A stretch of 5,680 bases of DNA from CAIKKV01 sp044346855. Its GTDB lineage: Bacteria; Verrucomicrobiota; Kiritimatiellia; CAIKKV01. The position numbers and the translations under genes are program-made. The notes below the pieces were generated by a model. It did no database searches. It was given only the letters and a program-made list of their open reading frames with translations, and had not been told where the DNA came from. Location: NCBI GenBank assembly GCA_044346855.1, contig JBIIYJ010000336.1, positions 1-5,680 on the forward strand, given 5' to 3'. Positions 1-5,680 of the stretch are shown one piece after another (position 1 is the first letter of the stretch; every line of letters begins with the position of its first letter).

Positions 1-576
1 CTGGCCGGTGCGCTGCTTTCCCAGGGAAGGCTTTGCGCGGCGCCGGCCCAGACGAACGAGCCCCTTCCCGGATTTCAGAATCCGTCCGTCCGTGTCATGG
101 TGGACAAGACGAAGCCTATGCCGTCGTCGGGCACGTTCGGCTGGGGGATGTGTGTGTTCCGGGTGGAGGCGGTCACGAACATGAGCCTGTCCGTCATCGA
201 CAAGCGCCTGAAAAGCGCGATGTTGGATGCGTTCACCCGCAAGGGTTTCGCGTTTGCGGAGGAGGCCCCGGATTATCTCGTCAGCTATGCCCTGGCCGGC
301 GGCGCCGAGATCGACGAGGAGGAGTTGAACCGGCTTTACGGCGACTTTCTGAAGATGCCGGCGGCGCCTGCGAAGGAGCAGGACGGACTGCATTACACGC
401 GCGGCGTGCTGATCGTGGACGTGGTCGACCGCAAGGCGAAGCACCTGAAGTGGCGGGGGGCGATTTTCGCGGACATCGACATGGCCTGGCCGGAAGCGCG
501 GAAGCAGGAGCGGTGCAACGCGGCGATCGGGCAGCTCATGCGCTATTTCCCCCTGCCGCCTGATGGATCAATCTGA
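1..576 (+). CDS. DUF4136-like exported protein, 5' partial
   Basis: The reading frame is open from the first base of the window, giving 191 residues before the TGA at 574-576. The first visible residues (LAGALLSQGRLCAAPA, then QTNEP) look like the end of a signal peptide with a signal peptidase I site near AAPA. The true start therefore lies upstream, and the ATG at 97 is probably internal. The cysteine before AAPA is preceded by R-L, so it is not a good lipobox. The body matches the DUF4136 pattern: an early GTFGWG segment, a helix with DKRLKSAMLDAFTRKGF, then PDYLVSYAL, a late strand pair GVLIVDVVDRKAKHLKWRG, and a C-terminal helix ending in MRYFPLPP. DUF4136 proteins are small envelope proteins, often lipoproteins, with no defined biochemical role. 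It is followed 26 bases later by the coiled-coil gene. Family assignment is fairly secure; function is unknown. Confidence 0.8.
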   Translation: MAGALLSQGRLCAAPAQTNEPLPGFQNPSVRVMVDKTKPMPSSGTFGWGMCVFRVEAVTNMSLSVIDKRLKSAMLDAFTRKGFAFAEEAPDYLVSYALAGGAEIDEEELNRLYGDFLKMPAAPAKEQDGLHYTRGVLIVDVVDRKAKHLKWRGAIFADIDMAWPEARKQERCNAAIGQLMRYFPLPPDGSI

Positions 577-602
577 GACGATAAAAAAAGGAAACATTTT
601 CG

Positions 603-1601
603 ATGAGCCAGACCTCTCTCTTCCGGACTCTTGTGGCCAGTGTTTTCTGCGCCGTCGTTCTGTCCCTTAATTCGGCATCAGGCCAGCAGGAAGAGGCCGC
701 CGCCGCCTCGCCGGACCGGGCCCAGTGGGAGAATGTCGTTCTCGTGATGCAGGGCGAACTGGCGAGGGCCGAGGCGCGCGCCGCTTCCATGACGGCGCAG
801 CTGGTGGCTCTGGACGACGATATCGAGGCCCGCATCAACCGCATCGTCTCGCTCCTGGCCTCTGTCCGGGACTCCAGCGACGGGCCTGGCAATCGCATAC
901 GCAAGTCCAAGGAAGATGCGCTGGCCGGCATCAAGAACTCGGCTGTCTATTATGCGCAGGAGCGCGACCAGCGACTGAAGCTGCTGGAAAGCCACAGCGC
1001 CCGGTTCGACGAGGAATTGCTGGCCCGGGAAATCGCCGCCCTGAACGGCCGGATTGAAACCCGCATCACGCAGTCCCTTGCGATCGCGGACTCGCTCGTC
1101 CAGCAGCAGGACGGTTCGGGGTACAATCATGGCGAGAGCCAGGAGCAGCGCAAGGTGCGGTACGACGGTCAGGCGTCGGTGAAGGTCAAGGCGGACCTTG
1201 TGGCCGCCCTCCGGGCGGGAATCGACAAGCAGACCCGCGAAATTGCGATGCGTGACGAGGCGATCCGCGCCGCCGTCGACCCCGCGGTGCGCGACCAGCT
1301 TCAGAAGGACAACGAGTCCGCCCGCCAGATCATCGCCGCCCGCCGCAGCCAGATCGAGGAGCTCATCCGGGCGCCCAGGCCATCCACCCGCCCCGTCGGT
1401 GGCAAGGCGGCCTTCGAACTGGACAAGCTGCTGGACGAGATGACCGCGGAGCTGCGGCGTGACTTTGCGAAATTCAAGGTACTCGTCAACGAGTGCGAGG
1501 AGTCCCGTTCCCGGCTGAAGCCCCTGCGGGACCGGTTGGAGCAGGCGACCGCGCTGCTGGCCGAGAGCGACCCGGCGGCTGCGCCGGCTCCGGGCAAGTG
1601 A
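603..1601 (+). CDS. Exported coiled-coil protein of unknown function
   Basis: This 332-residue protein starts at an ATG preceded by AAAGGA (587-592) with a 10-base spacer. Residues 1-27 form a signal peptide: a short polar start, a hydrophobic core around residues 9-21, and a likely cleavage after ASG. The mature part is rich in A, E, R, D, Q and L with long helical stretches, roughly residues 38-90, 98-168, 190-258 and 268-322, and probably forms coiled coils. A glycine-rich break (QQQDGSGYNHGES, about 167-179) and a proline-rich linker (RAPRPSTRPVGG, about 256-267) split it into helical blocks. The tail is proline/alanine-rich (DPAAAPAPGK). The mature part has a single cysteine (C298), no lipobox and no recognisable catalytic motif. 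I do not recognise the family. Its place between two exported proteins suggests a periplasmic scaffold or spacer role, but that is inference from composition and context only. Confidence 0.82.
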   Translation: MSQTSLFRTLVASVFCAVVLSLNSASGQQEEAAAASPDRAQWENVVLVMQGELARAEARAASMTAQLVALDDDIEARINRIVSLLASVRDSSDGPGNRIRKSKEDALAGIKNSAVYYAQERDQRLKLLESHSARFDEELLAREIAALNGRIETRITQSLAIADSLVQQQDGSGYNHGESQEQRKVRYDGQASVKVKADLVAALRAGIDKQTREIAMRDEAIRAAVDPAVRDQLQKDNESARQIIAARRSQIEELIRAPRPSTRPVGGKAAFELDKLLDEMTAELRRDFAKFKVLVNECEESRSRLKPLRDRLEQATALLAESDPAAAPAPGK

Positions 1602-1609
1602 CAACAAAC

Positions 1610-1614
1610 GAGGA
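1610..1614 (+). promoter_or_regulatory. Ribosome binding site that sets the TAXI gene start
   Basis: GAGGA lies 4 bases before the ATG at 1619. It selects this ATG over an in-frame GTG at 1493, which would add 42 non-hydrophobic residues, bury the signal peptide and overlap the upstream gene by more than 100 bases. Confidence 0.7.
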
Positions 1615-1618
1615 ACGC

Positions 1619-2602
1619 ATGCAACGACGCGCACCGCTCACCATCCCTTGTGTTCTTCTGACGGCCTGCGGCCTGCTCCTGGGGGCGGGTCCCGCGCCGG
1701 CCGCGGACGAGATCATCACCCTCGGCGCCGGCAACGTGGTGGGCGTCTATTACGCCGCCGGCAGCGGCATGGCCAAGATCTTCAACAAGAAGCGCGGGAC
1801 GTATCGCCAGTGGCTGGTCCCGGTGGCGACCCCGGGGACGGTTGCCAACATCAGCAGCGTCATCGGGGGGTCGAACCAGTTCGGCCTTGCCCAGCTCAAC
1901 ATGTTGGAAAAGTCCATCCGCGGAACGGACCCGGGAACGACACACCCGGGAACCAACCTGGTGGCGGTCCTCGGGCTCTACTCCGAGGCGCTGACCATTG
2001 TGGCTGCCGGAGATGCGGGGGTCGAGCGCCTGGCCGACCTGAAGGGGAAGCGGGTCAACATCGGGGCCCCGGGCTCCAGCACGCACGAGTCGGCCCTCCC
2101 GATCCTGGCCCGGGCCGGTCTCCAGCCGTCCGATCTGAAGCTCAACGAGGAGCCCTCGTTCAAGGCCTCCGACCTGCTGGAGGAGGGCAGGATCGACGCC
2201 TACTTCTTCACGGCCGGCCATCCGAACCTCTCGGTGCGGGAGGCGACCTCGGGCAAGCGGAAGGCCGTCCTGCTGCCCGTCGGCCAGGACATCATCGATT
2301 ACTGCCTCGCCCTGAACCCCAACCTGAAAGCCGTCTCGATCGAGACCGACTATTATCCGGCGCTGATCAACCGGGAGCCCGTCCCTACAGTAGGTACAAA
2401 GGTGATCCTGTTCGCGCGCGGCGACAGGGACGCGGAGCTGGTCTACCGGCTTGTCAAGGAGGTCATGACCAACCTGGACCTGTTCCGCCGGCAGCAGCCG
2501 GCCTTGTCCGCCCTGACCGCGAAGGACCTGGCCGATGTGGCGGGCCTTCCGATGCATCCGGGCGCCAGGCGTTACTTCCGCGAAGTCGGCCTTTTGCCCT
2601 AA
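1619..2602 (+). CDS. TAXI-family TRAP transporter solute receptor
   Basis: This 327-residue protein has the usual length for TAXI (TRAP-associated extracytoplasmic immunogenic) receptors, which bind small organic solutes in the periplasm and pass them to a fused TRAP permease. Residues 1-29 are a signal peptide (MQRR start, hydrophobic core, cleavage near APAA). C17 in LLTAC also satisfies a loose lipobox, so membrane anchoring cannot be excluded. Family hallmarks are GNVVGVYYAAGSGMAKIFN at 38-56, a glycine-rich ISSVIGGSNQFGLAQ segment at 78-92, the lobe-linking LADLKGKRVNIGAPGSSTH at 138-156, and DAYFFTAGHPN at 193-203. Residues 104-113 carry a small tandem repeat (DPGTT then HPGTN). No TRAP membrane subunit lies in the window, so partner and ligand are unknown. 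It sits 17 bases after the coiled-coil gene and 22 before the hydrolase gene, consistent with one transcript. The family call is strong; the substrate cannot be read from sequence. Confidence 0.9.
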   Translation: MQRRAPLTIPCVLLTACGLLLGAGPAPAADEIITLGAGNVVGVYYAAGSGMAKIFNKKRGTYRQWLVPVATPGTVANISSVIGGSNQFGLAQLNMLEKSIRGTDPGTTHPGTNLVAVLGLYSEALTIVAAGDAGVERLADLKGKRVNIGAPGSSTHESALPILARAGLQPSDLKLNEEPSFKASDLLEEGRIDAYFFTAGHPNLSVREATSGKRKAVLLPVGQDIIDYCLALNPNLKAVSIETDYYPALINREPVPTVGTKVILFARGDRDAELVYRLVKEVMTNLDLFRRQQPALSALTAKDLADVAGLPMHPGARRYFREVGLLP

Positions 2603-2624
2603 CCCTCTTTCCTGAAAGGACGCC

Positions 2625-3920
2625 ATGAAATACGCCTTGATCGCCTTGCTGCTGCTCCTGTCGCGGATGTCGCCGGGCGCACCCGGCAAGCCTGCCGAAA
2701 AAGCCTACTTCTACCCCTTCGTGAACCCCTTCGAGGCGACCGTGCTTCCGCTTCCGGCGGCATATCAGGTCACGCTTCCCGAGGAGATTCCGCGAAAGGA
2801 GTTCATCCTGAAGGTGTTCCCGCATCGGCCGATACCGGAGGTTTTCTGGTACCAGAAGGGGCTGCTCTGCTCGTTGGCCGCCCAGGGTCGCAAGGCGCCG
2901 CTCCTGTTCATCATTGCGGGGACGGGAGCGCATTACGCTTCGCCCAACATGATCAGCCTGCAGAAAATCTTTTTCCAGGCCGGATTCCACGTGATCTGCA
3001 TCACGTCCCCGACGCACATGAACTTCGTGGTGAACGCGACGACCGGGATGCCGGGCAACACACCCGAGGACGCGAAGGATCTCTACCGGGTCATGGAGAT
3101 GGCCAACGACTACGCTAGGAAACGGGTCGAGATTTCGGGCTACGCCCTCACCGGGTACAGCCTTGGCGGCATCGAGTCGGCCTTCCTGGCCAAGCTGGAC
3201 GAGGAGCGCAAATCCTTCAACTTCGACCGGGTGCTGCTCATCAACCCGCCGGTCGACGTCTACCATTCGATCTCGCTCCTGGACGGATATTTCCGGGACA
3301 ACATCCCGGGGGGCGAGGAGAACTTCGCGGAATGGTTCAGGGACGTCCTGGAAAAGCTGGCCGAGCGGTCCAAGGGCTTCGAGCGCGTCGAGCTGACAAG
3401 CGAATTCATTTATAAGCTCTACCGGTATTATCCTCCCCGCGAAGACAGGCTGGCGCTCCTGGTCGGGACGTCCTTCCGGATGGATTCGGGCAACTTGGCG
3501 TTCACCGTCGACGTGATGAACGGGGGCGGCTACATCGTGCCGAAGAATGTGAGGCTGACTGCCACGACCTCCCTGACCGGGTACGCCTTGACCTCGTACC
3601 ACACGAGCTTTGTTGACTATTTCAACGAGTGGTTCCTCCCGTTTTACCAGGGGCGGGAACCGGGGCTCACCCGCGACGCGCTGATCGAGCGCGCGAGCCT
3701 GCGCTCGATCGAGGCGTATCTGAAGAACAGCCCGAAGATCGGCCTCCTGCATAACGAGGACGACATCATCATGGAGCCCGGCGAGGTCGACTATCTGCAC
3801 GGCGTGTTCGGCGATCGCGCCCGCATCTTCCCGACGGGAGGGCATTGCGGCAACATGAGCCACCCGGATGCGGTGAGGTTTATGACGTCGTTCCTTTCCG
3901 GAAAGGAGATAGCGCAATGA
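2625..3920 (+). CDS. Exported serine alpha/beta hydrolase
   Basis: This 431-residue protein starts at an ATG with AAAGGA 4 bases upstream (2615-2620). The N-terminus (MKYALIALLLLLSRMSPGAPG) is a short signal peptide, so the enzyme should act in the periplasm or envelope. The core fold begins around residue 92 with LLFIIAGTGAHY, a likely oxyanion-loop region. The nucleophile elbow is GYSLGG with S179. The acid is D379 or D380 in HNEDDIIM, and the histidine is H407 in GGHCGNM; together they form a plausible complete triad. About 200 residues separate nucleophile and acid, far more than in a minimal hydrolase, which implies a large cap (roughly 211-365) that would shape substrate choice. The preceding 90 residues are an extra N-terminal region. 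Esterase, lipase or thioesterase activity are all possible. Its stop overlaps the mlaA start, so the two products are probably made together, suggesting a lipid-related substrate. That last step is inference. Confidence 0.85.
   Translation: MKYALIALLLLLSRMSPGAPGKPAEKAYFYPFVNPFEATVLPLPAAYQVTLPEEIPRKEFILKVFPHRPIPEVFWYQKGLLCSLAAQGRKAPLLFIIAGTGAHYASPNMISLQKIFFQAGFHVICITSPTHMNFVVNATTGMPGNTPEDAKDLYRVMEMANDYARKRVEISGYALTGYSLGGIESAFLAKLDEERKSFNFDRVLLINPPVDVYHSISLLDGYFRDNIPGGEENFAEWFRDVLEKLAERSKGFERVELTSEFIYKLYRYYPPREDRLALLVGTSFRMDSGNLAFTVDVMNGGGYIVPKNVRLTATTSLTGYALTSYHTSFVDYFNEWFLPFYQGREPGLTRDALIERASLRSIEAYLKNSPKIGLLHNEDDIIMEPGEVDYLHGVFGDRARIFPTGGHCGNMSHPDAVRFMTSFLSGKEIAQ
3903..3908 (+). promoter_or_regulatory. 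Ribosome binding site for mlaA, inside the hydrolase gene
   Basis: AAGGAG lies 8 bases before the ATG at 3917, within the last codons of the hydrolase gene. It supports 3917 as the mlaA start rather than an in-frame TTG at 3845, which would add 24 polar residues ahead of the lipoprotein signal. Confidence 0.75.
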
Positions 3921-4705
3921 AACGGACTTTTTCCTGCCGTTTGACGAAGTCCCTGGCGCCGGCCCTGCTGGCCCTGGCGTGCGGGTGTAGCACGGTGCCG
4001 GTGGCGGGCCCCGACGCCGTTCCGCCCATGCGGCAATACAAGGTTCCGGCTGGGGTGAAGCCGCTGCTCGTGGTGGACGACCCCGTCGAGGGATTCAATC
4101 GCGGGACGTACAAGTTCAATTACTATTTCGACAAGTACCTGTTCCTTCCCGTGGTCCGGACCTACGACTTCGTGCTGCCCGATTACGTGCAGGACCGTGT
4201 TTCCTGCTTCGTCGACAACATCGGGGAGTTCGACAACTTCTATAACAACCTGCTCCAGGCCAAGTTCAAGTCGGCCGGAATCACCCTGGGCCGTTTTGTC
4301 GGCAACACCACGGTGGGTGTCGCGGGGCTCTGGGACCCGGCCACGCACTGGGGCTGGAAGCGGCAGGAGGAGGACCTGGGGCAGACCCTGGGCTCGTACG
4401 GGATCGGGAACGGCGCCTACCTGGTGCTGCCGGTGCTGGGGCCCGCCAATGTCCGCGATGCCGTCGGCATGGCCGGGGACACGGCCGTTTTCAACTCCGT
4501 GGGGCCGGCGGCCATGGTGGACGACGATGACACGGTCATGGCTTATTCGGGGGTGACCGCCGTGGACACGCGTTACCGGGTTCCCTTCCGCTACCAGCAG
4601 ACCGGGTCGCCGTTCGAGTATGAGCTGGTCCGGATGCTCTATACCATCAAGCGGGATATGGACGTGGGCAAAAAACGGGCGAAGCCCTCGCCCGCCGGGA
4701 ATTGA
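3917..4705 (+). CDS. mlaA: MlaA (VacJ) family outer-membrane lipoprotein
   Basis: This 262-residue protein matches MlaA throughout. In characterised bacteria MlaA is a ring-shaped outer-membrane lipoprotein that removes phospholipids from the outer leaflet and hands them to periplasmic MlaC. The lipoprotein signal ends in LLALACGCSTVP; C22 and C24 both fit a loose lipobox, and neither is followed by Asp, as expected for outer-membrane sorting. Family motifs are DDPVEGFNRGTYKFN (54-68), YDFVLPDYVQDRV (83-95), NNLLQAKFKSAG (110-121), GRFVGNTTVGVAGLWDPA (125-142), EDLGQTLGSYGIGNGAYLVLPVLGP (152-176) and the following NVRDAVG. The C-terminus (DTRYRVPFRYQQTGSPFEYELVR, 217-239) differs from the E. 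coli form and resembles the version I associate with deltaproteobacterial homologues. The start overlaps the hydrolase stop as ATGA, indicating translational coupling. No mlaBCDEF genes are in the window; they may be elsewhere. Confidence 0.95.
   Translation: MKRTFSCRLTKSLAPALLALACGCSTVPVAGPDAVPPMRQYKVPAGVKPLLVVDDPVEGFNRGTYKFNYYFDKYLFLPVVRTYDFVLPDYVQDRVSCFVDNIGEFDNFYNNLLQAKFKSAGITLGRFVGNTTVGVAGLWDPATHWGWKRQEEDLGQTLGSYGIGNGAYLVLPVLGPANVRDAVGMAGDTAVFNSVGPAAMVDDDDTVMAYSGVTAVDTRYRVPFRYQQTGSPFEYELVRMLYTIKRDMDVGKKRAKPSPAGN
4676..4694 (+). other. Hairpin at the end of mlaA with a later T-run (weak attenuator candidate)
   Basis: CGGGCGA (4676-4682) and TCGCCCG (4688-4694) form a perfect 7-bp G+C-rich stem with a 5-base loop in the last codons of mlaA. 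Six As precede it (4670-4675) and six Ts follow at 4706-4711. The Ts begin 11 bases after the stem rather than directly after it, so this is not a canonical intrinsic terminator. The next gene follows within 26 bases. It could reduce read-through into the patatin gene or be chance in G+C-rich coding DNA. Confidence 0.25.
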
Positions 4706-4720
4706 TTTTTTCACACGTGC

Positions 4721-4726
4721 AGGAGG
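4721..4726 (+). promoter_or_regulatory. Strong ribosome binding site deciding a TTG start
   Basis: A full AGGAGG lies 5 bases before the TTG at 4732. It identifies this TTG as the start of the patatin gene. The next in-frame ATG (4777) has no comparable site and would cut off the first half of the signal peptide. An in-frame GTG at 4717 lies upstream of this site and so would not be served by it. Confidence 0.8.
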
Positions 4727-4731
4727 CTCGA

Positions 4732-5680
4732 TTGAATCTATTCCGAGGTGTTGCGGGGGCGGCGGCCGCCCTGCTGATGACGGTCGCTGTCAGCCCGGCT
4801 CAGGCCGCGGAGGCGGGGGCCGCGGTGACGAACCGGCCCAGGATCGGCCTGGTGCTGGGGGGCGGCGGGGCGCTGGGCTTCGCCCACATCGGCGTGCTGC
4901 GCGTCCTCGAGGAGGCTCGCGTTCCGATCGACTATATCGCCGGGACCAGCATGGGCTCCATCATCGGCGGGTTGTATGCCGCCGGCATGTCGCCGGACGA
5001 GATACAATCCTTTCTCCAGTCGCTCGACTGGAACGAGGTCATGACCGACGAGACCCCGCGCCGCGACCTTTTCTACCGGCGGAAGCTTGAAGACCAGCGT
5101 TTCCTCTTTGAAATGGGGATGGGGTGGGGCAGGCCCAAACTAAGTACAGGCATGGCCTCGGGCCAGAAGCTCAACAATGTTCTCCAGTACATGTCCCTGC
5201 GCGCCGTCGCCATCACGAACTTCAATGAGCTGCCAATCCCGTACCGGGCCGTGGCGACCGACCTGGAGAGCGGGCAGGCCTACGTGATCGACCACGGCAA
5301 CCTGGCCCGCGCGATGCGCGCCAGCATGTCGGTTCCCGGCGCCTTCACGCCGACCCTTCTGGACGGCAGGATCCTGGTGGACGGCGGCATCGTGAACAAC
5401 CTTCCGGTGGATGTTGCGAAGGGGATGGGCGCGGACTTCATCATCGCGGTCGACGTCGGCTCGGGCGGGGATGTTGTCAAGGCCGAGGAACTGCATTCCA
5501 TGGGTTCCATCCTGGGGCGGACTTACTCGATTGCGCAGAGGCCCGACCAGATCCGGAACTACAAGAGCGCCGACCTTGGCATCCAACCGCCGCTGCTCGG
5601 TTTCACCGCCTCCCAGTTCGACCGCATCGAGAAACTGGCGCCCGAGGGCGAGAAGGCAGCCCGCTCAAAGATGGACGACC
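4732..5680 (+). CDS. Exported patatin-like phospholipase, 3' partial
   Basis: The frame is open from a TTG at 4732 to the window edge, giving 316 codons with no stop. Residues 1-25 are a signal peptide (MNLFRG, an Ala/Leu/Val core, cleavage after AQA), so the enzyme leaves the cytoplasm. The patatin domain starts at about residue 37: oxyanion loop GLVLGGGGALGFAHIG (39-54), nucleophile elbow GTSMG with S73, and catalytic Asp D217 in VDGGIVNNLPV. Patatins use a Ser-Asp dyad to hydrolyse acyl esters, mainly phospholipids. Other segments (RRDLFYRRKLEDQRFL, LPIPYRAVATDLESGQ, ARAMRASMSVPGAF, GADFIIAVDV) match secreted bacterial patatins that often continue into POTRA and beta-barrel domains, as in PlpD-type (type Vd) proteins. 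Whether this one does is decided beyond the window. It lies 26 bases after mlaA, suggesting joint work on envelope phospholipids. The domain call is very secure; the full architecture is not. Confidence 0.92.
   Translation, partial: MNLFRGVAGAAAALLMTVAVSPAQAAEAGAAVTNRPRIGLVLGGGGALGFAHIGVLRVLEEARVPIDYIAGTSMGSIIGGLYAAGMSPDEIQSFLQSLDWNEVMTDETPRRDLFYRRKLEDQRFLFEMGMGWGRPKLSTGMASGQKLNNVLQYMSLRAVAITNFNELPIPYRAVATDLESGQAYVIDHGNLARAMRASMSVPGAFTPTLLDGRILVDGGIVNNLPVDVAKGMGADFIIAVDVGSGGDVVKAEELHSMGSILGRTYSIAQRPDQIRNYKSADLGIQPPLLGFTASQFDRIEKLAPEGEKAARSKMDD

Noticed and set aside
97..576. ATG at 97 as the start of the first gene
   Set aside because: The frame stays open to base 1 and encodes a signal-peptide-like end (ALLSQGRLCAAPA). 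Starting at 97 would lose the export signal and has no clear ribosome binding site.
577..602. A-rich gap between the first two genes as a promoter
   Set aside because: 26 bases are too few for a -35/-10 pair with spacer, and the A-run is accounted for as part of the ribosome binding region.
1493..1618. GTG-initiated 42-residue extension of the TAXI protein
   Set aside because: It overlaps the coiled-coil gene, is not hydrophobic, and would place the signal peptide internally. The ATG at 1619 has GAGGA upstream.
2384..2394. Short palindrome CCTAC-A-GTAGG as an operator or hairpin
   Set aside because: It has only a 5-bp arm and a 1-base centre, inside the TAXI coding region, with no promoter context. 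Best explained by chance.
1301..2689. 462-codon open frame on the minus strand across the TAXI gene and its flanks
   Set aside because: It spans two well-supported + strand gene boundaries, has low-complexity composition and shows no family motif.
3845..3916. TTG-initiated 24-residue extension of MlaA
   Set aside because: It would bury the lipoprotein signal. The ATG at 3917 has AAGGAG at good spacing.
2463..3917. 484-codon open frame on the minus strand opposite the hydrolase
   Set aside because: The + strand frame has a signal peptide, GYSLGG elbow and full triad. The antisense translation is rich in R, H, V and P without motifs, the usual shadow of G+C-rich coding DNA.
4620..5090. 156-codon + strand frame over the end of mlaA and the start of the patatin gene
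   Set aside because: It has Gly/Arg-rich low-complexity translation in the wrong frame, overlapping two genes with clear catalytic or family motifs.

Overview
The window is a densely packed stretch of high-G+C DNA (clearly above 60% G+C by eye, strong G/C preference at third codon positions). It carries six genes, all on the + strand, with gaps of only 17 to 26 bases and one 4-base overlap. Nearly all the sequence is coding. I see no tRNA, rRNA, CRISPR array, insertion sequence or integration signature. An MlaA-type outer-membrane lipoprotein, plus an export signal on nearly every gene product, points to a Gram-negative (diderm) bacterium. The C-terminal style of the MlaA homologue and the TAXI receptor suggest Desulfobacterota (the former Deltaproteobacteria) or a similar proteobacterial-grade lineage, but that placement is an inference.

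Layout: (1) positions 1-576, the 3' part of a DUF4136-like exported protein whose start lies upstream of the window; (2) 603-1601, an exported, highly charged helical/coiled-coil protein that I do not recognise; (3) 1619-2602, a TAXI-family periplasmic solute receptor of the TRAP type, with no TRAP permease in view; (4) 2625-3920, an exported serine alpha/beta hydrolase with a GYSLGG nucleophile elbow; (5) 3917-4705, an MlaA/VacJ lipoprotein overlapping the hydrolase by ATGA; (6) 4732 to the window end, an exported patatin-like phospholipase with a TTG start, cut off by the window edge.

The spacing and shared strand suggest one operon. Every protein appears to work in the periplasm or at the outer membrane. 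Three concern lipids or ester bonds: MlaA removes mislocalised phospholipid from the outer leaflet in characterised bacteria, patatins hydrolyse acyl esters, and the alpha/beta hydrolase is a plausible third lipid or ester enzyme. The best hypothesis is an envelope-lipid maintenance or turnover operon, with the TAXI receptor and the coiled-coil protein as the unexplained parts. The individual families are known. What deserves a second look is their combination and the orphan TAXI receptor. The sequence does not prove a new system.
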